In this document: positions 50,978 through 60,470 of the stretch, in pieces
How the letters are laid out: every line of letters starts with the position of its first letter
Position numbering within the stretch: the first letter of the stretch is position 1
From: Aurantiochytrium sp. KH105
Taxonomy: Eukaryota; Sar; Bigyra; Thraustochytrida; Thraustochytriidae
Assembly (NCBI GenBank): GCA_003116975.1
Contig: BGKB01000231.1
Span: 21,183 to 85,182, forward strand
Direction of reading: 5' to 3'
DNA length: 64,000 bases
The notes under the pieces: model-generated
Seen by the model: only the letters and a program-made list of their open reading frames with translations
What the model was told of the DNA's origin: nothing
Databases searched by the model: none
Made by a program: the position numbers and the translations under genes

Positions 50978-53110
50978 ATGAGGGTCGCCACGCCCGAGAT
51001 TGCGCTGCACGTGGACGAACACGGCAAGAATGGGCCCGTGTACGCGGTAGACGTGCACCCAAAGCTGGCGGTCATGGTGACCGGTGGCAGCGATAACGAG
51101 ATCAAGTTCTGGAGCTTTGACGAAACCAAGGAGGGCGAGAGCCCTTTCACCTTTGTATGCGGATTTCAGGCGCATCACAAGAGCGTCAACGCCGCGAGGT
51201 TCTCGCCCAACGGCGCGCTCCTTGCCACCTGCAGCGACGACGGCACTGTCTGCGTGTTACGACCCGAGGAGCCCAGGGCACTCATGGACGTGGATGAAGC
51301 CCCAAAGACGGATCCAGACGATGCCCTCGTGACTGTCCGGCCAGGCGCGACCAATGCTGTCGAAGACGGCGCGGGGCCGGGCACGCATGGATGGGAACGC
51401 GTACGGGACGAAAAGGACGTAAAGCGCAAGTTTCTTCGCGGACATACAAGCGACGTGTCTGATTTGGCATGGGCAAGTGACTCGCGTCTGCTTGCATCTG
51501 GCTCGGTGGATGGCGCGGTCCTTGTTTGGGATGGCCGGGACGGCAAACTGTTGCAAACCTTTCATGAACACGGGCACTTTGTGCAAGGAGTTGCCTGGGA
51601 CCCGTTTCGCAACTTTTTCGCGACCTGCAGCGCAGACCGCACCGTCAAGGTCTTTAAACGGCGCCTCGCAAAGAGCACGCGCAAGAAAAAGGCCAAGCTC
51701 AAGGCAGGCACAAACGAGAATGATACGGACCAGGGGGAGGTCAAGGACGCAGCGGCTGGAAGCGCGGGTGCTACGGATGCAAAGGAGTTTGCGCCGCGTT
51801 TTGTATGTGCGCACGAGTTGAGCACGCGGCAGTTCCCGGAAAAGTCCGCACCAGCGCCGCCGCCGTCTTCAAGCCCCAAGGCCGACAACGCGGAATCTTC
51901 TCGCGATTCGACCTCAAAGCTCCGCAAGCGAATCATGTTTGAGGCAGACACAGTGCCCACCATGGTGCGCAGACTCGCCTGGTCTCCGGATGGAGTGCTT
52001 TTGCTTACTCCGACAGGCCGCATTCGAGCTGGCCAGCCAACGAGCTTTGCCTTTATGCGCGGAGGCTGGCAGACACCCATTATGCACTTTCCTGGCGCCG
52101 GAAAGGCGTCTGTAGCGATTCGTTTCTCGCCCGTGTTTTATGCTTTGCGTCCGGGTGTCAAGCCGTGGCTCAATGTGCCTTATAGGATGGTCTTTGCTGT
52201 GGTCACCCTCGACAGCATCTTCATCTACGACACGCAGCACCGCTATGCAATTGCGGCTGCCGAGCAGCTTCACTTTGCGGAGCTCACGGACGTTTCTTGG
52301 TCTGGCGATGGCCGTGTGCTCGTCGTATCTTCGCGAGATGGTTACTGTTCTCTGATTAGTACAGCAGAGGGCGAGATTGGAACGCGTCTGACGGGCACCA
52401 AAGTTCCGGCTGTGGCTCGACCCGGTTTCGAGCCCAAGGTCGTCTCCGTGGATCAGATACTTGCACAAAGACTCGCTGATGCTCAAGCTCAGCAGGCGTC
52501 TGAGAAGACTGTCGATGCGAAGGACACCCTCGGCGCAACAGCGGAATCAAAGGCAACGGCAAAGACCGGGGTAGAGAACGCGGGCGCGCCTAAAGCACCC
52601 GTTTCGCTGGTGTCTTCGAGCGGAAGCGACAATGACGATGGTGACAATGACGATGATGAAGAAAATGACAATGGAAGTAAGCAAGGCGCTGAGGACGCGG
52701 GGGGAGCCGCAGCAAACAAAGATTCAAACGAAAAACGATCGTCTGCGGAAAAAGCTGGCGATGCAACGGCGGCCCCAGCGCCGAAGAAACGCCGAATAGT
52801 GCCGATTCCGATCGATTCTTATTTCAAAAAGCCCTCGAGCTCGAGCTCGAGCCCGGCGGCGGCTACCACTTCCTCCGCCGCCAGCGAGGGCGCTGGCAAC
52901 AACACTCCAAAGGCTTCGTGTACAGCGAGTGTGACCAGAACGCTGCAACGGCGACGAATCACTCCCATACAAGTAAAGTCGGTCTCGCCCAGTCCCACTG
53001 CGTCCCCGGCATCAGCCCAGGCATCAGATAGTATCGAGAAAAAGAAGGACAGCGAGGACGCCAAGAAACCGAAGAAGCGTCGCATCGCGCCAACCCCGGT
53101 CAAGACTTAG
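50978..53110 (+). CDS. CHAF1B: chromatin assembly factor 1 subunit p60 (CAF-1B)
   Basis: 710 aa from the ATG at 50978 (MRVATPEIALHVDEHGKNGP), which matches the family N-terminus. A seven-bladed WD40 propeller spans ~10-500, with family landmarks HKSVNAARFSPNGALLATCSDDG, GHTSDVSDLAWASDSRLLASGS, HFVQGVAWDPFRNFFATCSADR, RRLAWSPDGVLLLTPTGRI, LPYRMVFAVVTLDSI-like and SWSGDGRVLVVSSRDGYCS strings. CAF-1 deposits new H3-H4 on replicated DNA with PCNA and ASF1. The C-terminal tail has three ASF1-binding B-domain-like motifs (KKRRIVPIPI ~603, RRRITPIQV ~658, KKRRIAPTPV ~699). The first runs into a PIP-like IDSYF. An acidic Asp/Asn tract and polyserine precede them. Confidence 0.93.
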   Translation: MRVATPEIALHVDEHGKNGPVYAVDVHPKLAVMVTGGSDNEIKFWSFDETKEGESPFTFVCGFQAHHKSVNAARFSPNGALLATCSDDGTVCVLRPEEPRALMDVDEAPKTDPDDALVTVRPGATNAVEDGAGPGTHGWERVRDEKDVKRKFLRGHTSDVSDLAWASDSRLLASGSVDGAVLVWDGRDGKLLQTFHEHGHFVQGVAWDPFRNFFATCSADRTVKVFKRRLAKSTRKKKAKLKAGTNENDTDQGEVKDAAAGSAGATDAKEFAPRFVCAHELSTRQFPEKSAPAPPPSSSPKADNAESSRDSTSKLRKRIMFEADTVPTMVRRLAWSPDGVLLLTPTGRIRAGQPTSFAFMRGGWQTPIMHFPGAGKASVAIRFSPVFYALRPGVKPWLNVPYRMVFAVVTLDSIFIYDTQHRYAIAAAEQLHFAELTDVSWSGDGRVLVVSSRDGYCSLISTAEGEIGTRLTGTKVPAVARPGFEPKVVSVDQILAQRLADAQAQQASEKTVDAKDTLGATAESKATAKTGVENAGAPKAPVSLVSSSGSDNDDGDNDDDEENDNGSKQGAEDAGGAAANKDSNEKRSSAEKAGDATAAPAPKKRRIVPIPIDSYFKKPSSSSSSPAAATTSSAASEGAGNNTPKASCTASVTRTLQRRRITPIQVKSVSPSPTASPASAQASDSIEKKKDSEDAKKPKKRRIAPTPVKT

Positions 53111-53415
53111 ATTAATGAGCGCGAGTGCGCGCAGTCGTACGACGCGCCTGTATGCAAGTGAGGTATTTCCTCCACCCAAAGAAATGAATTTTGCACGTCT
53201 CTTTCTCTACTACTTGTAATGAAGAGTGAAAGAGAGAACCTCGCTTTTACAATGACATTTTGCGTGCACAAGCTTGAGATTCTTGCATTCGTATCGACGG
53301 GAACGGAAACATTGCAGCAAAAACAGAAAAAAGGGAAGAGGGAGTGTTGCGAAAAAGTTTTATATATAAAAGTAAACGTCTCGAGCGTCCTGGGACCGAG
53401 CTGTACGTTTTGACT
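53111..53415. other. convergent 3' spacer
   Basis: 305 bp between the CAF-1 p60 stop and the stop of the first WD40 gene. AT-rich 3'UTR-like sequence, nothing else seen. Confidence 0.6.
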
Positions 53416-54594
53416 TCATTCGGACGCGATTGGCACAGGCTGAAGCACGAGTGGCGACGGCGAGTCCTGAAACGACCCGTTCTCATCTCGTGCGCTGGAC
53501 GGCGTGTGAGCAGGCGCCCGGATGACGACTGGCACGCTCGACGCGGCATCGGCAAGCCGATTCTCGTCTCCTTCTACTTGTTGCTGCTGTTTAGGGGGCT
53601 GCCAGAGGCGGATTGTGCCCATCTCATCGTCTTTTGCGTTCTGAGCTTTTTCAGATCCAGCCTCGTTCTCCGAATAAGAGACGGTCGTGGACGTGAGCTC
53701 TGCAGAGACCACGATGGGGAGCTTGGGGTGGGAGTCGATTGCGACAACGGGCCCGCTGTGACCCTCGAGGCGCAAGGTCACTCGCTTGGTTTGCAGGTCC
53801 CAGAGATAGCAGACGCCATCTTCGGACCCACTCATGATGGCTGCTGCTCCTTGATGAACCGCAAACCCGGCCTGAAGACAAAAACGCTCGTGCAGGTGGC
53901 CACGGTACCTTTTAAGTACCTTTGTTTGCGCATAGTTCCAGAGCTGCAAGGTACCGCCAAAGGTGCCAACGAGAACGAATTTTCCATTCGGCGAAAAGGT
54001 GGCACTACTGACGGGCGGGTTATGGTTTTGCAGGATGGATCGGTGACATTGACCGCTGTTGGTGTCCCAAATGCGGACAAGACCGTCAAAGCCACCGGAG
54101 ACGAGCAGCGAGCCGTCACGATTAAAGTTTACCGCGGTGACCGGGTCCGTGTGGCCACGAATTGTACGAATGCAGCGACCCGTTTGAGCATTCCAAATGC
54201 GTATCGTGCAGTCAAAGGAGCCTGTTGCAATGAGGTCGCCCGTCGGGCTGTAGTCCACGGCGAAGACGATGTTGTGGTGGCCCACCAAGGTGCGCACGAT
54301 GCGGCCGGTGGCTGCCTCCCAGAGCCTCACAGTCCTGTCGTCGCTTGCGGAGCAGAGCAGCACGCCGTTGGGCGACCACGCGACGGTGGATACGCCGCCC
54401 TGGTGACCCTCGAGCGTGCGCACGTACGCGCCGGAGACGCCGTCCCAGAGAATGACCAGGCCGTCGACCGAGGCCGTTGCAAGCAGGTCTCCGTCCGGAG
54501 AGAACTTGACGCACGACACGCTGCCGCGGTGGCCGCGCAGCACGTGGCTCAGGCCCAGCTGCAGCCGCGGCATGCGCTTGACGTCCTTGCCCAT
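53416..54594 (-). CDS. WDR5-like WD40 protein, divergent paralogue
   Basis: 392 aa from the ATG at 54594 (MGKDVKRMPRLQLG); other in-frame ATGs lie ~120 bp further upstream. WD40 repeats begin at LRGHRGSVSCVKFSPDGDLL. They continue through TLEGHQGGVSTVAWSPNG, TLVGHHNIVFAVDYSPTGDL, RGHTDPVTAVNFNRDGSLLV, PVSSATFSPNGKFVLVGTFG and an IMSGSEDGVCYLWDLQTKRV unit. Repeat order and spacing match WDR5/SWD3, the H3K4 methyltransferase (COMPASS) subunit. It is paralogous to the gene at 55085-56375. The last blade is interrupted (EAGSEKAQNAKDDEMGTIRLW) and a Gln/Ser/Pro-rich tail of ~60 residues follows, so it may have diverged in function. No intron is present. Confidence 0.8.
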   Translation of the reverse strand: MGKDVKRMPRLQLGLSHVLRGHRGSVSCVKFSPDGDLLATASVDGLVILWDGVSGAYVRTLEGHQGGVSTVAWSPNGVLLCSASDDRTVRLWEAATGRIVRTLVGHHNIVFAVDYSPTGDLIATGSFDCTIRIWNAQTGRCIRTIRGHTDPVTAVNFNRDGSLLVSGGFDGLVRIWDTNSGQCHRSILQNHNPPVSSATFSPNGKFVLVGTFGGTLQLWNYAQTKVLKRYRGHLHERFCLQAGFAVHQGAAAIMSGSEDGVCYLWDLQTKRVTLRLEGHSGPVVAIDSHPKLPIVVSAELTSTTVSYSENEAGSEKAQNAKDDEMGTIRLWQPPKQQQQVEGDENRLADAASSVPVVIRAPAHTPSSARDENGSFQDSPSPLVLQPVPIASE

Positions 54595-55084
54595 CTTCGC
54601 TCGAGCGCGGTCACACGAGCGGCGCTGCGCTCCGCTTGCAAAGGCAAGAGGTTTTGCTTTCTGAGCAGGCCCTTCCTCCCTCTCTCTGTCATCTTTGTGA
54701 CAGTGACAAGACATGACCATCATGGTCGACGTGAAGCCCAGAAGACACCGCACACTCACTCAGGCTCAGGCTGGGGAATGACAATGAGGACTCGGAACGA
54801 ACGAACGAATGAATGTCTTTAACGAGGCTACCTGTATGCCGAAAAAGAAGGACAGATAAGCAAGTCGCAAGGCCTGTGAAAAAGAGAAAAGACGCGAGAC
54901 CGTGCGTGCCATGGATGGAGGGATGGATTCCTGGCCCTCGACTCGCTTGCTTGCTTGAAGACAGACAAGCAAATAAAGTGGGCAGAGGGAAAAGAACAAG
55001 AGAGGGAGAGAGAGGCGCGGTTTATACGTTTTCGTTTGTGTTTAGTAGTTTGGAGATTTCGTGGCTCCCAGAGCTCGGCGGCTG
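54595..55084. other. spacer between the two WD40 genes
   Basis: 490 bp containing the promoter of the downstream WD40 gene and the 3' region of the upstream one. Short GAACGAAC and TTGC repeats only. Confidence 0.55.
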
Positions 55085-56375
55085 TCAGTACTTTTTGGTT
55101 TTATCAGTCTCGACGTCGGCACCTTTGAGGTTCTCGTTCGCGTCGCGCGGAGGAGAAACGCGACCTCGTTTCTTTCCGCCTTTGTCTGTGTCTTTGTTGC
55201 TTGCGTCTGATGCTTCGGCGGGAGCACAAACGCTCACTTCTGCTTCCTCGGGGTCATCCTGGCCGGGCTGGTGGCGCCACACGCGTACCACGGGATGGGT
55301 GGCACGGCCTTCCGGAACTTCGCCTGAAGCCAAGAGATCCTGGTTGGGATGCGCATCGACCGCAAGGACGACGCCAACGTGGCCAAGAAGCTTTTGCGCA
55401 ACCTTTTTCGTTTGCACGTCCCAAATATAAACGTGATGATCCTCCGATCCAGAAGCAATCCAATGGCCGGAGGTGACAGCAAAGGTGGAGAGCATACAAT
55501 AGCGCTCACTCACGTGGCCTTCGTAGGTTTTGGCGACTTTGCCCTCTGCAAAGTTCCATAGACGCAAGGTCGAATCTAGAGTACCAGCAAGAATAAACTT
55601 GCCATTCGGAGAAAAGGTTGCAAAGGACACAGCCGGATTGGTGTCGCCAATAATAGTCTTGCAGCACTGCCCGCTGCCTGCATCCCATATGCGAATGAGA
55701 CCATCGTATGAGCTGGAGACGATCATGGTACCCTCGCGGTTGAAGCTTGTTGCGGTTACCGGGTCAGAGTGAGCGGGAATCGTGCGCACAGCCTTGCCCT
55801 GGCGAACGTCCCATAATCGTACGGTGGAATCGAAGGAGCCTGCGTTGGCGCGTACGCGAGTTGAGTTGCTGTTAGCATTTTCCGTAGACAAACGTGCGTG
55901 CGTGCAAAAGCCCCCTCGCTTCGACAGCTCAACACTTACCTGTGACAAGCACATTTGCTTGCGGACTAAAATCCACACTAAATACATAATCACGGTGGCC
56001 CTCCATGGTGCGCAGGCACTTTCCAGTATGCACGTCGCTGAGTCGCGCAGTGGTATCGTCGGACGCAGTGCATATGAAGCGCGAGTCGGCAGACCAGCAG
56101 ACCCCCGAAATGCCAGCCTTGTGTCCGCGCACGCGGCGTCTAAATCTGCCGGGGTTTTCGTCATCAGAGACATCCCAGATGATGACGCTTTTATCTGCGC
56201 TCGCGCTCGCGAGAAGTTTCCCGTCGGGCGAGAATTTGACGCCCGAAATGCCGGCGTCGTGGCCCTCGAGCTTGAGCCATGGCAGGAAATTAGGCTCTTG
56301 GCTGGCCGTCTGCCGCTTGTCTCGAGGCTCCACGCTAGGCATTGGTCGCCCGGACAGGGACGAGAGCGCCGACAT
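55085..56375 (-). CDS. WDR5/SWD3-like WD40 protein, two exons
   Basis: Joined from exon 1 (56375-55940) and exon 2 (55839-55085), 396 aa. The 100-bp intron has a GTAAGT donor and GCAG acceptor and interrupts a Gly codon, and joining restores VLVTGSFDSTVRLWD. Seven WD40 units run from LKLEGHDAGISGVKFSPDGK to VVRVWRHQ. Typical WDR5 strings include FSPNGKFILAGTLDSTLRLWNFAEGKVAKTYEGH (a span of ~33 residues in the sixth blade) and IASGSEDHHVYIWDVQTKKV. WDR5 reads and presents H3 tails in MLL/COMPASS complexes. Here a C-terminal ~60-residue charged tail with KKRGRVSPP is added. It is the more canonical of the two neighbours. Confidence 0.87.
55840..55939 (-). other. spliceosomal intron of the WDR5-like gene
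   Basis: 100 bp, phase 1, donor GTAAGT and acceptor GCAG. Removing it rebuilds a conserved WD40 strand across the junction. Confidence 0.9.
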
Positions 56376-56829
56376 GGCGTCGGGATACGCTACGAATCTC
56401 GCCCAGCGCTCGCTTGCGCCAACCTAGCGCGCGAGCGAGATCAAGCAAAGTCTATGGAGGACGATGCCCCCCACGTCTCGACTCCCGACGACGATTTTGG
56501 TCGACACGAGGTGAGCGAGAAGGGCGAAGACAGTTGCACGGAGCGTAGAGGGTCGACGCGTCGGCGGCCGAAGCCTGACGTGCACTTGACGGCCCCGCCT
56601 CGCTCGCCCCGTGCGCCACGTCGAGGACGCGGACGACACCGTTTTTGCTCGCTCGTCCGCGACCTAAAAAAGTTTTTCCCCCATCATGTCCACTCTGAGT
56701 CTACTGGCATTATGATGACATGCAAAGGGCAAAGGGCCTTGGTGTAGGCTCGATCGCTGCTGAGCGAAGCGGCCTCGAGCTCTTCGCCCTGGAGGAGACT
56801 GAGGGTGAGACGCTACAGAACTAGGACGC
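56376..56829. other. spacer upstream of the WDR5-like gene
   Basis: 454 bp. A 97-codon plus-strand frame (56454-56747) is Arg/Pro/Asp-biased and unrecognised; I do not call it a gene. Confidence 0.45.
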
Positions 56830-57328
56830 TGAGAGCGAGTGTCCTTGAGAACCGCATTTCAGGGTTTTCTTGAAGGAGTGAAATGACCTCTTCAAGATCG
56901 TTGTCAAGTATTTGACGCTCTTGCAGCATCTCGAGCACGTGAAAAAGATCAACACGTGCATCATCGTCGTCGTTTGCCTCGTCATCGTCGTCTCCTTTGC
57001 GTTCCTGAAAGCTGGCGTAGCTGCAGATCGAGTTGACAGAGTTGAAGACATGTTTGAAGATGCTGCTCGGCTTCGGTCAGGCCTTGACGAATGGCTTCGG
57101 CCTGGAAAAGGAGACGACCCTTTGTGACGAGGCCTCGGCGAGTATGGCTTTCTTCGGAAGTTCGAGAAGGGCGCGCAGCTCCGCTTCGAGTTGAGTCGCA
57201 TCAATATTCACATTGTGCACGTGCTTTTCGAGGCGAGTGGCCAAGCGCTCAAGCACGGCATCCTCCAGCAGGGATGCGCCGTCCCGCGCCAGCGGCAGCA
57301 CGAGCGCCGCGCTGAAGATGGCGTCGAT
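56830..57328 (-). pseudogene. truncated, inverted copy of the 5' end of the kinase-armadillo gene
   Basis: Read on the minus strand, this aligns with 57586-58140 of the plus strand. Shared stretches include LARDGASLLEDAV, TQLEAELR, the nucleotide run encoding TEAEQHLQTC, and the acidic DDEANDD linker. Homology starts exactly at the start codon, which here is ATC instead of ATG (57326-57328). Several indels break the frame, and it stops within the linker before the kinase domain. It lies head-to-head with the intact copy. Confidence 0.85.
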
Positions 57329-57585
57329 CGAATGAAATTCAAGTTCATTGTGTGTGTGTATTCTCTTTCGCCCTGGTATACTAACTTACTAACGATAAGG
57401 CCCTAGGCCTAATGCGTAAACGCGTGATGAAGCCGCCTTTCATCCAATCAGCGATGACCAAGGGGGTGTGCACTAAGTATTTTATAACCAAAATAGTACA
57501 AGTGCTGTACTTGGCCGAACAATTGAGTGGGCTTGCGTAGCACGTGCCGTCAGGACAAACCAACATCCAGAGACAAGGAAAGACG

Positions 57586-60470
57586 ATGGACGCCATCTCC
57601 GGCGTGGCGCTTGTGCTGCAGCTGGCGCGGGACGGCGCATCTCTGCTGGAGGATGCCGTAGCCTGCAAGCGAAAGGCAACGCATCTCAAGACCGTGGTTG
57701 AGCGCTTGGCCTCTCACCTCGAGCAGCTGCACGATGCGGCCATTGACGTGACTCAGCTCGAAGCGGAGCTGCGCGTCCTTCTCGACCTTCTGAAGCCATA
57801 TTTTGGCGATAATGCGCGCCAAGGCCTCGCCGCAAGAGCTCGTCTCCTTCTCCAAGCCAGAGCCATTCGTCAAGCGCTGACCGAAGCCGAGCAGCATCTT
57901 CAAACATGTCTTCAACTCTGTCAACTCGATCTGCAGCTGCGCCAGCAGCGTTCGGGGATACAAGAAGACCACGAAGAAGAGGCAAACGACGACGAGGCAA
58001 ACGACGACGAAGATGCACGTAACGACTTGTTTCGGGTGCTTGAATTGCTGCAAGATCGTGGACTACTTGACAACGACCCTGAAGAGGTCATTTCGCTTCT
58101 TCAAGAAAACCCCAACATCGACATAAACGCGGTTCTCGAGGGCCAGCTCGGTACCCGCCGTCAGCGTGGAGCTATGGAACGTCTTACACGTAGTCTCATT
58201 CAAGCAGAAGAGCTTGAGGCCGCTTCGCTCAGCAGCGATCGAGTCTTTATCAAGGCCCCATTGCAGATTCTCGGTGAAGGTCAATTCGGCCAGTTGTCCT
58301 TGGCGTTTACCGGCGTGATGATGGTTCCGAAGTCGAGACGGCAATCAAACGCGTCAAGCCAAATGGTCGTCGCATGCAATTGCATGAGCATCAAGCCCTC
58401 ATGCGTGAAGCCGCGAGCTGGAATGGACTCGAGCATGCCAACATTGTCTGTCTTCTTGGAACCTGCATCATTGAGAACCGTTTTCATCTCGTCATGGACA
58501 AGTGCGACATGTCGCTCGACGACCTCTTGTACGAGAGCGAGACTGACGCGGCGACATTAGCTCTGTCTCTCGACGAAAAGGAAGCCGTTCTGCGCGGTAT
58601 CGCTCGTGGCCTCGAGTACCTTCACGGTAACTTGATTGTCCATCGACACCTCAAGCCAGCCAATATTCTGCTCAGCCGAGATCTTGGTCTCGTCAAGCCA
58701 GCAGATTTTGGCCTCGCCACACAGGTCGAGGCTAACAGCAGCATCGCCGACACTATCTCATCTGTTGGCACACCAGCCTACATGGCACCCGAAGTTCTGC
58801 AAGCGCCTATCCGATGGACGACGCGCGCGGACATCTATGCCTTCGGCATTGTCATGTGGGAAGTCTACCATGGCAAATCGCCGTTTGAGCACAGCGTACG
58901 CTCGATCTCAGATCTAGAGACTCGAGTGTTGAGTGGAGAGCGACCCATGATTTCTGATGAGGTTGATGTTCGTCTGTGGGTTGTGCGTCTGATGGAAAAG
59001 TGCTGGGAGCATAATCCGCAAGACCGTCCACGTGCTTCCGAGATTCTCAGAACTTTCGAAGGTCGCACGAATGTTCGTCGGTCAACGAGACTCATCCGTG
59101 GCCTGGTGTCAGTATTTTCTCGAAGTCGCGGCGGTAGCAATGGTATCGAAGATGCCAGCATTGAGCTTGTGCAAGGTCTTGTCCGCGACTTGTCCGAGGA
59201 TACGGGAAATCTTATGCGCACGTTGGACACACTTCGGATTAGTCTCGAGCAGGAGCGCGATGCTGATGCTGGAGATGCATTGCGTGCAGAGGCTCGTTCT
59301 CGAGGTATCATTGTGAGCATGAAAAGGATCTTAGAACACAACACGGATCCCGGAATTCTTGCCAGAGCTTTGTGGGTACTCCGCTTCGCTCTGACTGGAT
59401 CTTCAGGTACCTCGTTTCGTGCTGCGGCCATTCAAGAGCATGATTTTGGCAGTATTGCAATCGAACTATTTCAAGCGTTTCGCGACCATGAAGACCTTCA
59501 AGCAGCAGCTTGTGGGTTTTTTATACCTGTTACACATGACAGTGACCGCAATAGGGAAATCCTCGGGCAAGAGCTCAAGGTCGGCAAAGAGATCGTCGCG
59601 GCCATGCGCGCTCATCCCAGAAGTGAAGTCGTGCAGGAGAAAGCATGCGGAGCTCTTGGGAATCTCGCATTTGGCAATGATCGCAACAGGGTGATCCTCG
59701 GGCAAGAGCTCAAGGTCGGCAAAGAGATCGTCGCGGCCATGCGCGCACATCTCGCAAACGAACGCGTACAGATTAGCGCGTGCGCCGCGCTTTGGACTCT
59801 CGCAGCCAACGATCGCAACAAGGTGATCCTCGGGCAAGAGCTCAAGGTCGGCAAAGAGATCGTCGCGGCCATGCGCGCTCATCCCAGAAGCGAAGCCGTG
59901 CAGGAGAATGCATGCGGAGCTCTTGGGAATCTCGCATTTGGCAATGATCGCAACAAGGTGATCCTCGGGCAAGAGCTCAAGGTCGGCAAAGAGATCGTCG
60001 CGGCCACGCGCGCTCATCCCAGAAGTGAAGTCGTGCAGGAGAAAGCATGCGGAGCTCTTGGGAATCTCGCATTTGGCAATGATCGCAACAGGGTGATCCT
60101 CGGGCAAGAGCTCAAGGTCGGCAAAGAGATCGTCGCGGCCATGCGCGCACATCTCGCAAACGAAAGCGTACAGATTAAAGCGTGCGCCACGCTTTGGAAT
60201 CTCTCGGTCAACGATCGCAACTGTGTGATCCTCGGGCAAGAGCTAAAGGTCGGCAAAGAGATCGTCGCGGCCATGCGCGCTCATCCCAGAAGTGAAGCCG
60301 TGCAGGAGAAAGCATGCGGAGCTCTTCGGAATCTTGCTTTCAACTCGTCCGTCAAAGCTATCCTCCGAAGACAGGGCGCTGTGGAGGCAGTGCAGCGCAC
60401 TTGTGAGCGCTTTCCAACACTTTCAGCCGCGAAAGACGCAAAAGCAAAACTCCGTAATGGCTTTTTCTGA
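57586..60470 (+). CDS. helical-bundle / HRD-deficient kinase / armadillo protein (frameshifted)
   Basis: One gene interrupted by an apparent 1-nt deletion near 58293. Frame one (57586-58560) and frame two (to 60470) together cover ~961 aa. N-terminus (~1-125): four amphipathic helices (GVALVLQLARDGASLLEDAV), resembling HeLo/RPW8/MLKL-type bundles. An acidic linker follows. The kinase domain has P-loop GEGQFG, Lys in TAIKRV, a catalytic loop reading HRH (VHRHLKPANILL; His at 58647-58649) in place of HRD, an intact DFG and GTPAYMAPEVL. It resembles TKL-type kinases. The C-terminus (~660-950) holds armadillo repeats of 44-45 aa, six nearly identical at DNA level. HRH predicts weak or no catalysis. 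The frameshift may be a sequencing error, a real lesion or recoding. Function is inferred only. Confidence 0.75.
59560..60350 (+). repeat. six-copy 132/135-bp tandem array (armadillo repeats)
   Basis: Units begin ILGQELKVGKEIVAAMRAH and come in two types. A has HPRSE...ACGALGNLAFGND (135 nt) and B has HLANE...ACAALW.LA.ND (132 nt), in the order A-B-A-A-B-A. Units are near identical in DNA, indicating recent duplication or gene conversion. Confidence 0.9.

Noticed and set aside
56454-56747. 97-codon plus-strand frame upstream of the WDR5-like gene
   Set aside because: It is Arg/Pro-rich with no recognisable motif and overlaps a promoter region; evidence is insufficient.
59466-60239. 257-codon minus-strand open frame over the armadillo array
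   Set aside because: It is the antisense shadow of the highly repetitive ARM-coding DNA, with its repeats mirroring those of the sense gene.
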